Assembly (NCBI GenBank): GCA_035567895.1 | Contig: DATMPC010000074.1 | Coordinates: 1 to 55,000 of the forward strand | DNA from: Terriglobales bacterium | GTDB taxonomy: Bacteria; Acidobacteriota; Terriglobia; Terriglobales; Acidobacteriaceae | Length of the DNA stretch: 55,000 nucleotides | Reading direction: 5' to 3' | Shown: one piece after another, positions 42,649 to 51,254 of the stretch | Position numbering within the stretch: position 1 is the first letter of the stretch | Layout: every line of letters begins with the position of its first letter | Made by a program: the position numbers and the translations under genes | The notes under the pieces: generated by a model | The model's input: only the letters and a program-made list of their open reading frames with translations | What the model was told of the DNA's origin: nothing | Database searches by the model: none

Positions 42649-43557
42649 TTACGGATTGAAAGGTGAGTACTCCCGCAGCGTGTAACTCGCCAATGCAGGC
42701 TGGTCGATTTCGATTGCCTTGTCAATGTCGAAGATCAGCAGGCGTTGGGCTCCTGGGAATGCTGAGCGATCGGAATCCCAGTCGATCGTGGTGGTGCCCG
42801 AGAGTTGCAGAGTGCGTCCTTGTTCGAAATCGGGAAAGAGCAAGCCAGTGCGCGGATTTGCGCTGATGTTGCCGAGCGTGTTGAACATGTTGTTGCCGCT
42901 GTAGTCGGGAATGATCAGCCGTCGCGTTCCTTCTACTTTCACGAAGCCAGGATTGCCTCCACGATGCGACGCGTCTACTCCGCGGTCCGGATGTGCGCTG
43001 GCTATGAACAGCGTGTCGGCGTGCGCGATCCATTCACGCTGTGCCTGGCTCAGCCGGGTGGCATGCGAAATCAGACTCGCTGCCTTGTTGCTCCGTGAAG
43101 CGCGTTCCGGAACACGCAGCTGGATGTATTGCGGGCAGTTGCCGTAAACCTGGCGAGCCTGAATGCGCAAGCTATTGTCCCGAAGTACCTGGGCTTCGCC
43201 ATTGAGGCGCACTCGCTGTCGACTCGCAAGATCGACGATCACCATGCCCACATCAGGATTCTTTTTCAGGTTCGTCAGCAGCGGATCGCCGTCCAGGTCG
43301 GCAGGTTCGGTTTCCAGTGTGACAGCGTCAACCACGCGTAAGAAGCCAGAATAGCCGACTCGCAGCGAAGCCCAAGTCCTGCCATCGGAATCAACGCTGG
43401 CAAAAGCAACCAGCCTGGGCTCGCGGAGAAAGTCGATGAGTCCATCGGGAATGCTGGAACGAATCCCGCGTCCTGAAACCTGCTCTACACCTGCGCGCAG
43501 CTGAACCGCGAGCTCTCCCTCGTGCCAGACTGAACCATCGGGTGAAGTGGCCTGCAC
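42649..43557 (-). CDS. Pyridoxamine-phosphate-oxidase-like FMN-binding split-barrel protein
   Basis: Protein of 302 residues. Seen: SSIPDGLIDFLREPRLVAFASVDSDG in pieces, PDVGMVIVDLASRQRVRLNGEAQV and, in a second barrel-like half, FVKVEGTRRLIIPDYSGNNMFNTLGNISANP and LSGTTTIDWD. This two-part layout is that of PNPOx-like flavin proteins whose substrates are mostly unknown. AGGAGGG lies ten bases before the GTG start. Confidence 0.85.
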   Translation of the reverse strand: MQATSPDGSVWHEGELAVQLRAGVEQVSGRGIRSSIPDGLIDFLREPRLVAFASVDSDGRTWASLRVGYSGFLRVVDAVTLETEPADLDGDPLLTNLKKNPDVGMVIVDLASRQRVRLNGEAQVLRDNSLRIQARQVYGNCPQYIQLRVPERASRSNKAASLISHATRLSQAQREWIAHADTLFIASAHPDRGVDASHRGGNPGFVKVEGTRRLIIPDYSGNNMFNTLGNISANPRTGLLFPDFEQGRTLQLSGTTTIDWDSDRSAFPGAQRLLIFDIDKAIEIDQPALASYTLREYSPFNP

Positions 43558-43775
43558 CTAGTTCGTCCCTCCTCGCAGCGGCCCGCTCAGAGTGCCCTTT
43601 CCGAGCAAGCAGAAGACCACAGACATTTCAGATTGCTGCGCGTTGCGAAAGTTTCAGCAAATTCCTTGACAGGCGTCGCCGAGATACAGAAGGAAGAGGA
43701 CATCCATCGCGCGGGGGCCGAGCGATTCGCAAAAGGAAAAAGATCAACCCAGCTTCGTCGCTTCGAGGCGTTAGT

Positions 43776-45341
43776 TCAGACCGGATCGATTTCGCCGTTC
43801 ACGATCATGGCTTGGGCGACCTTGCGAGCCTGGCGGAAGGTATTGATTTGCGGATCTCCGTCGGGAAGCGCATTCACCAATTTCTCGAGTTCCTCGTCAA
43901 AGAGGCGTGTGATCAGCTCCGGAGTCTGCTTCACCGGCTTGCCGCTGTCATCGGTGAACTCCACCTTGTCACGATGCTGAACACGCTGCGCGATCATCAG
44001 GCGGTAGATGCGGTCGGTAGCGAGATCTTCCATGTAGCCGTCGAGCAGGCTCGCACCCTTGCCGTTCAACACGCCGTTGCGGTAACGAATCACGGTGCGC
44101 ACGGCTGCTCGCGTTCCTGCCAGCGTACGCTTGCCAAGACCAGTTGGCTTCGGTCGAAGATTGGGATAGCGTTCACCTACCGCTTTGTGCGTTTTGATCT
44201 GGTTCGGAAATGGGAATTGATCGACGGCGATCTGATTTTGATCGGGATGTCCGGTCCATGCCCCGTCGAATCCGCGATCGGACTCGTTCCTCTTGTCTTT
44301 TTCAAGAACGGCCAAAGCGCGAGTGTTCAACTCTGGATTTGTGCGGTCGGGATACAGCGCCGTCATGCCGCCGATGGCAAACGCACCACGGTGATGGCAG
44401 ATCGAGACCAGCAGGTCGCGCAGGTTCTGGAAGAAGGCAACGTCATGCGGAATGGTGTTGCGGTCGGGAAGCACCCACTCGGGGTCGTCGAGGTTGAAGT
44501 GGATGAGCGAAGCCATGTAGTCCCAACGTCCCAGATTGAGACCGAGGATGTGGTCGCGCAAGTGATAGAGAAACTCCTCCATCTGAAACGCTTGCGGATG
44601 GGACTCGACCAGCGCCATGCATCGGATGTAGCCATGTTGCCATCCGCGTAGGTGCTCGATCTCGTTGAACAGATCGTTCCACCATAAACCTTCTTCTGCT
44701 GATTCCGATTTGGGAATATAGAACGAAAGAGGATGCTTCAGCTTGCTGCGGTCGGCTCCGAAGGCCATACGGCAGACGTCGTAGAGCGAAGCAGACGCCA
44801 GATCGTCACCTTGCAGGCCAGGCAAGCGCTGCGAAAGATGTAATCCTCGAGCGCGTGTGAAGATCACCGTCTTGCTTTCATTAATCCCAACCTGCTTGTT
44901 GCGCTTCTTATCGAAGTAAGTCAACTCGCCGCGCAGCGCAGCATGAATGTTGTTGATACCAAGCTCGAGATGATCCCAGGAGTTCGCCATTGAGTCTTCC
45001 AGGTCAAGCATCACGCCGGGCGCCCCGGAGTTTAGCATTTTCACCACAAGTTCAGCATCGTCTGCTGGGCCAGTCATCTGGTTGCGCTGATCCTGGCACC
45101 ACTCCGGCAGCGTGATGCTCCATTTGCCGGTCGTCGCCTCCGAGGGGGGAAGATGGTTCGGCAGCTTGCCCGCGTGAGCTTCGGCGAGCACTCGTTTGCG
45201 CTTAGCGACCAGTTCGCGTTGTCGCGGCGTGAACCGCTCGTGCAGCGGAACAAAAAACTCGAAAAATCCGCTAGGGAGATCGCGCTTCGGATCAAAATTC
45301 TGAGAGGCAGAGTTGATGGCAAAGCCGTGCTGTTGGTCCAT
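43776..45341 (-). CDS. aceB: Malate synthase A
   Basis: Condenses glyoxylate and acetyl-CoA to malate in the glyoxylate shunt. The protein has 521 residues, the usual length. Seen: WSITLPEWCQDQRNQMTGPADD, GVMLDLEDSMANSW (metal-site region), VIFTRARGLHLSQ, IPKSESAEEGLWWNDLF, LVESHPQAFQMEEFLYHLRDH, LGRWDYMASLIHF and MTALYPDRTN. Isocitrate lyase is not adjacent. No Shine-Dalgarno site; TAGAGT lies nine bases upstream of the ATG. Confidence 0.97.
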   Translation of the reverse strand: MDQQHGFAINSASQNFDPKRDLPSGFFEFFVPLHERFTPRQRELVAKRKRVLAEAHAGKLPNHLPPSEATTGKWSITLPEWCQDQRNQMTGPADDAELVVKMLNSGAPGVMLDLEDSMANSWDHLELGINNIHAALRGELTYFDKKRNKQVGINESKTVIFTRARGLHLSQRLPGLQGDDLASASLYDVCRMAFGADRSKLKHPLSFYIPKSESAEEGLWWNDLFNEIEHLRGWQHGYIRCMALVESHPQAFQMEEFLYHLRDHILGLNLGRWDYMASLIHFNLDDPEWVLPDRNTIPHDVAFFQNLRDLLVSICHHRGAFAIGGMTALYPDRTNPELNTRALAVLEKDKRNESDRGFDGAWTGHPDQNQIAVDQFPFPNQIKTHKAVGERYPNLRPKPTGLGKRTLAGTRAAVRTVIRYRNGVLNGKGASLLDGYMEDLATDRIYRLMIAQRVQHRDKVEFTDDSGKPVKQTPELITRLFDEELEKLVNALPDGDPQINTFRQARKVAQAMIVNGEIDPV

Positions 45342-45384
45342 GCAGGTGAAACTCTAACAGGCGTGAGGCCGCCCGTGCATCCTC

Positions 45385-45412
45385 GTAGAGACGCAGCATG
45401 CTGCGTCTCTAC
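45385..45412. repeat. Family B perfect 28-base palindrome
   Basis: Identical to the copy at 37716, here between the divergent aceB and DnaC-like genes. It is followed by CATGCTGCATG. Confidence 0.92.
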
Positions 45413-45484
45413 CATGCTGCATGCGCGGGGCAGGTTGTTGGCGTGTGCACTCTCGCCTATGATTGAGCGAGTTCTTCGTGTCAT

Positions 45485-46261
45485 ATGCTTGTGTCCACTG
45501 AAGCTTGTCCTCAATGCGGCGGCTCGGGATGGAAGACGATCCCGGCAACGACGGTCAAGGCGCAAAGCGTAACCCGCTGTGACTGTCGCATCGGCAACTG
45601 GGCCGAGAGGCTGCTGAAGAAGGCGCGCATTCCTGCGCGTTATGAGCATTGCACGCTGGCGAATTTCGAAGTCGATGAACGCGTGCATCCGTCGTTGAAA
45701 ACCGCCCGGCTCCGGGCCGAACGCTTCATCGAAGATTATCCAGTCAACACAACTGGGCCATTATTTATCGGCCCCGTCGGAGTCGGAAAAACGCATCTTG
45801 CGGTTGGCGTCGTCCGGGCGCTCATCGAGCAAAAACGTACCTCCTGCCTGTTTGTGGACTATCGAGAGCTGTTGAAGCAGATCCAGAATTCCTACAATCC
45901 CAGCGTGCAGGCAACGGAGCTGGAGATTCTGCAGCCTGTGTTCGAAGCAGAGGTGCTCGTGCTGGATGAGCTTGGCGCCGTGAAACCCACAGAGTGGGTT
46001 TGGGATACAGTAAGTCTGATTCTGAACACCCGCTACAACGATAAGCGGACGACGATCATCACCACGAATTTTCCTGATGAACCGCCGGCAGGAGCACAGG
46101 GTGAGCCCGGCGACAGATTTGCCGCACGACGCGCGGCGCGCGAAGAGACGCTCGGTGACAGAATCGGCGAACGAATGCGCTCGCGACTCCAGGAGATGTG
46201 CAGAGTCATTAAGCTCGAAGGCGAGGATTATCGGCCGACTGCGCGACGGCAAAGACACTGA
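45485..46261 (+). CDS. DnaC/IstB-like AAA+ ATPase with N-terminal zinc-finger
   Basis: Protein of 258 residues like replicative helicase loaders. An N-terminal Cys set (CPQCGGSGW at Cys8/Cys11 and RCDC at Cys32/Cys34) could bind zinc. Then come Walker A GPVGVGKT (96-103), Walker B VLVLDELG (Asp161-Glu162), sensor-like TTIITTNFP and a basic arginine-rich region. No transposase is next to it, so a chromosomal loader is more likely than an IS helper. The stop lies just before a family C repeat. Confidence 0.85.
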   Translation: MLVSTEACPQCGGSGWKTIPATTVKAQSVTRCDCRIGNWAERLLKKARIPARYEHCTLANFEVDERVHPSLKTARLRAERFIEDYPVNTTGPLFIGPVGVGKTHLAVGVVRALIEQKRTSCLFVDYRELLKQIQNSYNPSVQATELEILQPVFEAEVLVLDELGAVKPTEWVWDTVSLILNTRYNDKRTTIITTNFPDEPPAGAQGEPGDRFAARRAAREETLGDRIGERMRSRLQEMCRVIKLEGEDYRPTARRQRH

Positions 46262-46265
46262 GGAA

Positions 46266-46306
46266 GAATCGGGTGATCGGGCCATCGGGTGATCGGGTGA
46301 AGTGAA
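46266..46306. repeat. Family C repeat, half element
   Basis: GAATCGGGTGATCGGGCCAT and following words up to GAAGTGAAA, the same as the left arm of copy 2 at 22170. No matching inverted arm is seen downstream. Between converging genes. Confidence 0.85.
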
Positions 46307-46358
46307 ACCTGCCAGAGTGATTTCCGCTGCTCTGGCGTGGCCTTGTGTTAACCCCGGT

Positions 46359-47288
46359 TTACATGTTCGTGTGGCCCGCTCGCATCTCCTCATTGAACTT
46401 TGGTTTCAGGAGAGCGAGAGCCGACTCCATTCGCTTCACGAACTGGTCCGCTTGCGAGGAGAGTTTTGCACTCGCAACCGCAAATTCTCTGGACGAATCG
46501 AGTGTCAGCAATCCTTCATTCGCAAGCTCACGCGCGATCTTGCCCAAGTCTTCAGTTGAACAGTCGAGATACTGAGCATCATAAGGATCGGCGATCCAGC
46601 TTGGCTTGCCTTCTCCCAAGCGTGCGGTGGCCCAAAAAACCTTGGCGCGGACAAACTCCTTTCGCTTGGTCTCGTCGGTTTCGCTGAAGATGAATCGCTG
46701 CTGCCGGGAGCTGTAATAGCGCGTGCTCACCGGCACCGGTTGGCGGTTTCCGCTCTTGAGCAGCTCGAGTTGGCCGAGATCCAGCGTTTTGCGGAGGGCG
46801 TTGAACGTCACACCTTCCGCGTATGGCTGCTCGAGAGCCGGCAGGACTTCGGCGAAAGTAACGGTCAAACTGGCTGCGACTTTCGCGTGCAGGGGACTTC
46901 CTGCCTCCGCCAGTTGCGCGATGCCATGCAGGATGTAGGAATCGGCTCCCGAAGTGGAACGATGATAGGGCCAACTGAATTGCTGCAGGGACAGCGGTAT
47001 GCCGTGGAGAGTGAGGAAGACATCGGGACGCGCGGATTGCATGCGCCTTGCGAGCGTGTGGAGATACGTCTTCAACTCGTCGCCTAACGCTGGGCGCTTC
47101 TCTATTTCAGCAGAGAGACCCTCACTCGTTTCGACTGAGTAGGTCGTGCCGCTTGGAGACTTGAGTTGAAGCTTTGCCGTCGGCGCTCCAGTGAAATCAG
47201 TTCCGGCTCCAGCGCTGACGACAGTAAGGTTGGCCTGTGAAGCTAGCTCCTGAATAAGCTGAGAAATTGAATGTGATGCAGTTGGCAT
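46359..47288 (-). CDS. Hypothetical protein
   Basis: Protein of 309 residues, not recognised. No signal peptide or membrane segment. It starts with a helix (SISQLIQELASQANL), then a beta-rich part with PTAKLQLKSPSGTTYSV, an alpha-rich middle, and a long C-terminal helix (LSSQADQFVKRMESALALLKPKF). It contains no clear catalytic motif. TACAAT lies 11 bases before the ATG, giving a leader of about four bases. It converges with the DnaC-like gene. Confidence 0.65.
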   Translation of the reverse strand: MPTASHSISQLIQELASQANLTVVSAGAGTDFTGAPTAKLQLKSPSGTTYSVETSEGLSAEIEKRPALGDELKTYLHTLARRMQSARPDVFLTLHGIPLSLQQFSWPYHRSTSGADSYILHGIAQLAEAGSPLHAKVAASLTVTFAEVLPALEQPYAEGVTFNALRKTLDLGQLELLKSGNRQPVPVSTRYYSSRQQRFIFSETDETKRKEFVRAKVFWATARLGEGKPSWIADPYDAQYLDCSTEDLGKIARELANEGLLTLDSSREFAVASAKLSSQADQFVKRMESALALLKPKFNEEMRAGHTNM

Positions 47289-47325
47289 AATCTGGAAATA
47301 TTGTACTCAAGCGAAAGTAAAACCA

Positions 47326-47466
47326 TAGAACACGGATTGAACGGACACAAGAAGAACCAGATTCTGATCCCTGATTTTCGGTTACGACAGCCATTCGGCT
47401 GATCGAGGCAACAGCGCATTTGTCTATATCCGTCCGATCCGTCAAATCCGTTCAATCCGTGTTCTA
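47326..47466. repeat. Family G inverted repeat (GAACACGGATTGAACGGA words)
   Basis: TAGAACACGGATTGAACGGA at 47326-47345 is repeated, inverted, at the end of the longer right arm 47420-47466, which reads on the minus strand GAACACGGATTGAACGG then ATTTGACGGATCGGACGG. Between two minus-strand genes. Confidence 0.82.
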
Positions 47467-47479
47467 GCCTTTTGATGTT

Positions 47480-49078
47480 TTAGTCTTCTTCCAGCACCGC
47501 ATTCACGATGTCATCGATCATCTGCTTCGCCCGAGCATTGCCCAGAGTGTGATGATTCACGAGAACCGAGAACGCGATATTGTGACCACCCTTCGTTACT
47601 GCATAGCCCGACAGGGAATTCACCGAGCCTAACTGTCCCGTTTTGGCTTCCAGATGATCGGCGGCGAATGTTCCCTTGAAGCGCGTCGAGAGCGATCCAT
47701 CTTCGGCGGCGATGGGAAGCGTGTCGCGGAACTGTGTGGCCCAGGGTTGCCCATAGGCGTACTGCAGTAGCTGCGTAAAGGCGTGCGGCGTTGCCAGATC
47801 GGAACGTGAGAGGCCTGAGCCGTCGTACAGCGCGAACTCTGCCGGATCGATTCGCACCTGTTCGATCAGGAATTTCTTTTCGGCATCGAGCCCGCCGGAC
47901 AGCGATCCAGACACGCCTTTCAGTTTTCCCAAAAGGCGCAGCATGAGTTCAACATGGAGATTCTGACTGACCTTGTTGATGACAACCAGATCCTCGAGCA
48001 GCGGCGCCGATTGATGTTGCGCCAGAACGAATCGGGACGGTATGGTGACAGGCGGCACTACGAGTGGCTGATGGATCAGCGGCGGAGGATATTGCCACGC
48101 TTGAGAATGCACAGCGCGAACCTTGCCGCGCACAAGAATCCCCCGCTGTTGCAGCAGCATTCGAAGCAGTTGGGCATTCGCGGTTGCGGGATCTTCGATG
48201 GCTAGAGCCTCGTCATCGCCCGGGTCGCCGAGCGGGATCGTTCCCCAGAAAGTTAGTTCCAGCGATCCCGGTTCGCGCAGTACGCCTATATTCCGGGCAA
48301 TTCCCCGGCCCGTTGTAGTGACCAGATTCTTAATCGTGTAGTAGCCGGTGTAGGGATCGAGCGTCAGCAACGCTCGCGCTCCCACGCGATCGCCCGGCTT
48401 GAGACTGGCAAAAACCACATTGTCATTTACAGTCAAAGCCGAAACCGGCGCACCGTAGTCCCACATCAGATCGTCCTGCGCCCAGCCTTCGCCATAACGC
48501 TCGTAAACGAAGTAGCTGTCGTCGCCAACTACGTCACCGTCGATGACCTTCACGCCGGCGCCGGCCACCTGGTCGACTAGTTCGTCGAGGATTCGCGCAT
48601 GCTGCGTTACGCGCTCGGTCTTTTTTGCGTAGGGCAGAACGCGTCCCGAGAGATTGGGATCTCCGCGGCCAACCAAGATCACATCACCGGCAACTCGGCC
48701 CTTGCCATCGGGAGGGCTGTTCGCCTCAATCGTTGTAAGAAATCGATAATCTGGGCCGACCAGTGCGAGTGTCGTCGCAGTGGTGAACAGCTTGGTATTC
48801 GACGCGGGTTGAAGCAGCTTGTCCGCATTCTCGGCATAGAGCGGGGCTCCGGTTGCGAGATCGACGACACTGATTCCCCACGCAGCGTGCTGTGCGCGCG
48901 GATCCTGCTGCCGGGTCAGATTAATCCGCGTCGCGAGACGGGTGCCCAAATCCTGCATGGCCTGCGGAGAAACCGCAGGGGTGGGCGTCGTAGCCGGAGT
49001 CGATTGCGAAGACTGACAATGCGCAAAAACTACGAGCGAGAGGAACAACGCGATAAGACGCAGGGAGAAATTGGTCAT
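47480..49078 (-). CDS. dacB: D-alanyl-D-alanine carboxypeptidase/endopeptidase (PBP4 type)
   Basis: Periplasmic penicillin-binding protein of the S13 family, 532 residues, trimming peptidoglycan cross-links. Signal peptide MTNFSLRLIALFLSLVVFAHC, catalytic SxxK in PASNTK (Ser93, Lys96), the SxN-region GSGLSRSDLATP and the KTG triad in EAKTGQLG. The large insert between SxxK and SxN is typical. The start codon is only 40 bases from the divergent folP start. Confidence 0.95.
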   Translation of the reverse strand: MTNFSLRLIALFLSLVVFAHCQSSQSTPATTPTPAVSPQAMQDLGTRLATRINLTRQQDPRAQHAAWGISVVDLATGAPLYAENADKLLQPASNTKLFTTATTLALVGPDYRFLTTIEANSPPDGKGRVAGDVILVGRGDPNLSGRVLPYAKKTERVTQHARILDELVDQVAGAGVKVIDGDVVGDDSYFVYERYGEGWAQDDLMWDYGAPVSALTVNDNVVFASLKPGDRVGARALLTLDPYTGYYTIKNLVTTTGRGIARNIGVLREPGSLELTFWGTIPLGDPGDDEALAIEDPATANAQLLRMLLQQRGILVRGKVRAVHSQAWQYPPPLIHQPLVVPPVTIPSRFVLAQHQSAPLLEDLVVINKVSQNLHVELMLRLLGKLKGVSGSLSGGLDAEKKFLIEQVRIDPAEFALYDGSGLSRSDLATPHAFTQLLQYAYGQPWATQFRDTLPIAAEDGSLSTRFKGTFAADHLEAKTGQLGSVNSLSGYAVTKGGHNIAFSVLVNHHTLGNARAKQMIDDIVNAVLEED

Positions 49079-49086
49079 CGCGCCGG

Positions 49087-49092
49087 ATTGTA
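49087..49092 (-). promoter_or_regulatory. Putative -10 box of dacB
   Basis: TACAAT on the minus strand, eight bases from the dacB ATG, and only 14 bases from the oppositely directed folP box. Each promoter would lie where the other's -35 region should be. Confidence 0.55.
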
Positions 49093-49106
49093 GCGCAGCG
49101 CGTAAT

Positions 49107-49112
49107 TACAAT
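49107..49112 (+). promoter_or_regulatory. Putative -10 box of folP, leaderless arrangement
   Basis: TACAAT, then six bases, then ATG 49119; the same box and spacing as at ispE. Confidence 0.6.
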
Positions 49113-49118
49113 CGCACC

Positions 49119-50033
49119 ATGCGCCCGCGATTCTACTGGAAGCTGCGTTCTCGATCTCTAAAACTCGGAGAGCGCACGTTGGTCATGGGCGTCGTGAATG
49201 TGACGCCCGATTCCTTTTCTGATGGCGGACAGTTCCTTGATCCAGACCGCGCGATCGCGCATGGCATCGAGCTGCTAAATGAAGGTGCGGACATTATTGA
49301 TGTAGGCGGGGAATCAACCCGTCCTGGAGAAAAGGACTTCGTCTCCGCAGACGAAGAGAAGCGCCGCGTCCTGCCGGTGATTGGGGGCATTCTCAACCAA
49401 GCTCCTGATGCCCTGATCTCAATCGACACCTACAAAGCCGAAACTGCAAAAGCCGCGCTCGATGTCGGAGCCGAAGTTGTGAATGACGTGAGCGGCTTCA
49501 CCTGGGACGAGAATATGCTTCCCACTTTGAGAGCGAATACCTGCGGATGTGTGCTCATGCACACTCGCGGGCGTCCGGAAGAATGGCGCAACCAGCCTCC
49601 GTTGGATTCCAGGGAAGTTGTGCCGTTGGTGGTCGAGGGTTTGCGTCACCTAACAGAACGCGCACTACTTGGAGGACTGCATCGCGAGCGCATCGTGCTT
49701 GATCCTGGCTTTGGCTTCGGTAAGCGCATGGACGAGAATTTTTCCCTGCTCGCCGGGCTCGCGGAACTTCACCAGTTGCAATTCCCGCTGCTGAGCGGCA
49801 CTTCGCGCAAATCTTTCCTTGCCAGGGCGGCAGCCTTCCGACTAGGCGGTCCCGATTCAAGCCGTTTGGCCGGAACCATCGCAACGGTGACGGCCAGTAT
49901 CCTTCAGGGCGCGCATCTCGTTCGTGTTCATGATGTTAGAGAGACGGTGGAGGCAGCCCGAGTGGCTGATGCAATCCTGCAGGCGCAGAATTCTACGGAA
50001 CAAGCAGCCGAAGGTGTAACTCGTAAGTTATAA
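49119..50033 (+). CDS. folP: Dihydropteroate synthase
   Basis: Joins p-aminobenzoate to the pterin diphosphate in folate synthesis. The protein has 304 residues. Seen: MGVVNVTPDSFSDGGQFLD, IIDVGGESTRPG, SIDTYKAETAKAAL, NDVSGF, VLDPGFGFGKRMDENFSLL, PLLSGTSRKSFL and RVHDVRET. ATG 49119 is preferred to an upstream GTG at 49071, which would lie within dacB; the TACAAT box supports this choice. Confidence 0.95.
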   Translation: MRPRFYWKLRSRSLKLGERTLVMGVVNVTPDSFSDGGQFLDPDRAIAHGIELLNEGADIIDVGGESTRPGEKDFVSADEEKRRVLPVIGGILNQAPDALISIDTYKAETAKAALDVGAEVVNDVSGFTWDENMLPTLRANTCGCVLMHTRGRPEEWRNQPPLDSREVVPLVVEGLRHLTERALLGGLHRERIVLDPGFGFGKRMDENFSLLAGLAELHQLQFPLLSGTSRKSFLARAAAFRLGGPDSSRLAGTIATVTASILQGAHLVRVHDVRETVEAARVADAILQAQNSTEQAAEGVTRKL

Positions 50034-50372
50034 GTCCTTTAATCACATCTAGTTAAGGGCACTATTGAAACAACCATATCGCTCCCGCCCGGCATCTAGC
50101 AGCACATGTAAGCAATTCGGGTCATCCGCGGGACTGCGACCTTGTTACCAGACTTCGAGGAACAATTCTTTGCGGCTCAGGGCGCGAGATGATCTCGATG
50201 AGCGCAAGTTTTTTGGACTGACTCCGCGAACGGAAAATCCCCCTCCAGTGGAGTGCGAGAGATTTCTTAAGGCTGATTGAGTGGCATATATATCCTGCCG
50301 CAACTCGAACGGAATCAGGTTCGGTTGCGTGCGTAACAAGCTAGCACTCTACGCTTCATAGAGTCACAATTC
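50034..50372. other. Gap after folP
   Basis: No gene or known RNA recognised. Reading frames here are short and lack coding character. Confidence 0.4.
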
Positions 50373-50636
50373 ATGTCACGAACGGTTGCGCTGTGTGGTT
50401 TTGGGCTAGTCATGGGGAATGAGTCCTGCCCTGAGCTGGCTGCGTATCGCATTGAAGCCCGGACCAGCGATGCCAGGCAAGTAGTGCTCCACCTGTGCTC
50501 TGACCACATCCATCGCGCCTGGCACGTTGCACAGCTCGCTATCGATAAAAAGTTTCCCGCCGAGAACTTGCGCGTGCGCTCGATTCACTTGCATCAGGTG
50601 CAGCAGCGCGCGTCGATTGCCGAAGCCGCGTCTTAG
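50373..50636 (+). CDS. Possible small hypothetical protein
   Basis: 87 codons from ATG: MSRTVALCGFGLVMGNESCP, then VVLHLCSDHIHRAWHVAQLA and a polar end. Third codon positions look plausible for coding and TAGAGT lies eight bases upstream of the ATG, but no family is recognised and a comparable frame exists on the other strand. Weak call. Confidence 0.35.
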   Translation: MSRTVALCGFGLVMGNESCPELAAYRIEARTSDARQVVLHLCSDHIHRAWHVAQLAIDKKFPAENLRVRSIHLHQVQQRASIAEAAS

Positions 50637-50668
50637 TGCCACGGTGAGCCGGAAAGAGCGATCACAAT

Positions 50669-50770
50669 GGTCACGACGGCGGAAATCGAGGTCACGAAGC
50701 TTGCATTGCGGCTTGCACTCCTTGTAATGACTCAGACATCTTCGTGACCTTTCTGTTTACCCTCGTGACC
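50669..50770. repeat. Family F inverted repeat, copy 2
   Basis: GGTCACGAC and GAGGTCACGAAG on the left face CTTCGTGACC and CTCGTGACC on the right. The inner part pairs as well (GCTTGCATTGC with GCGGCTTGC nearby). Confidence 0.75.
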
Positions 50771-50773
50771 GGA

Positions 50774-50795
50774 CCCTGCCCTGAGCGAAGTCGAA
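50774..50795. repeat. Interspersed repeat word CCTGAGCGAAGTCGAAG
   Basis: CCCTGAGCGAAGTCGAAGAG is a word that recurs between genes in many environmental bacterial genomes. Only one copy lies in this window, so its repeat nature here rests on general knowledge. Confidence 0.5.
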
Positions 50796-50945
50796 GAGTG
50801 TTCGCCGTTCCCCGTCTAGTAATTACGACAATTCCCGTAATCAACTTGCCAAAAAAATCCACGCTGGGATACATTCCTCTACTGCCGTAATTGTTGTAAC
50901 TGTTGTGATTTTCCGGGTCCAAGTCTGGGAAGTGGAGTACGTAGT

Positions 50946-51113
50946 TTGATCAAGCTGGATTCTGTAGATCCGACCTCGCATCCTTCGGAAGAAGAGCCCC
51001 ACATCCAGCGCGAGATCGATAGCGACAAGACCGGCACCATCCGCCGCTATCTGCGTCTCGCGGATAACCTGCTGAACAGCCGTGATGACGATCCCTCCAG
51101 CAACGCCGCTTAA
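50946..51113 (+). CDS. Small acidic hypothetical protein
   Basis: 55 codons from TTG 50946: IKLDSVDPTSHPSEEEPHI, then SDKTGTIRRYLRLADNLLN and DDDPSSNAA. The acidic, low-hydrophobic composition and GGAG eight bases upstream look coding. Family unknown; could be a small regulator or adaptor. Confidence 0.45.
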   Translation: MIKLDSVDPTSHPSEEEPHIQREIDSDKTGTIRRYLRLADNLLNSRDDDPSSNAA

Positions 51114-51122
51114 GATTTCATG

Positions 51123-51157
51123 GTAGAGACGTCCGCCGCGGCGGACTGCGTCTCTAC
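51123..51157. repeat. Family B palindrome, GC-core variant
   Basis: GTAGAGACGTCCGCC facing GGCGGACTGCGTCTCTAC. It has the outer arms of the main type and the core of the copy at 29478, so the two forms are one family. Confidence 0.85.
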
Positions 51158-51254
51158 GAGAAGCTGAAATCGATCCATGCAGTTTCTCATTGAGTAATCT
51201 GCGGCTCACGAATACGATTCCCCTTCCGCAATTGGCCAATTACGAAAGATTGCG

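Noticed and set aside
37720-45560. Several short frames containing the peptide RDAACCVST
   Set aside because: They are translations of the family B palindromes, not genes.
45485-46261. IstB-type transposase helper
   Set aside because: No IstA partner and an N-terminal zinc-finger typical of chromosomal helicase loaders.
50406-50642. Minus-strand frame opposite the small frame at 50373
   Set aside because: Arg/His/Leu-rich antisense look and no start signal; the plus-strand frame is slightly better, though also weak.
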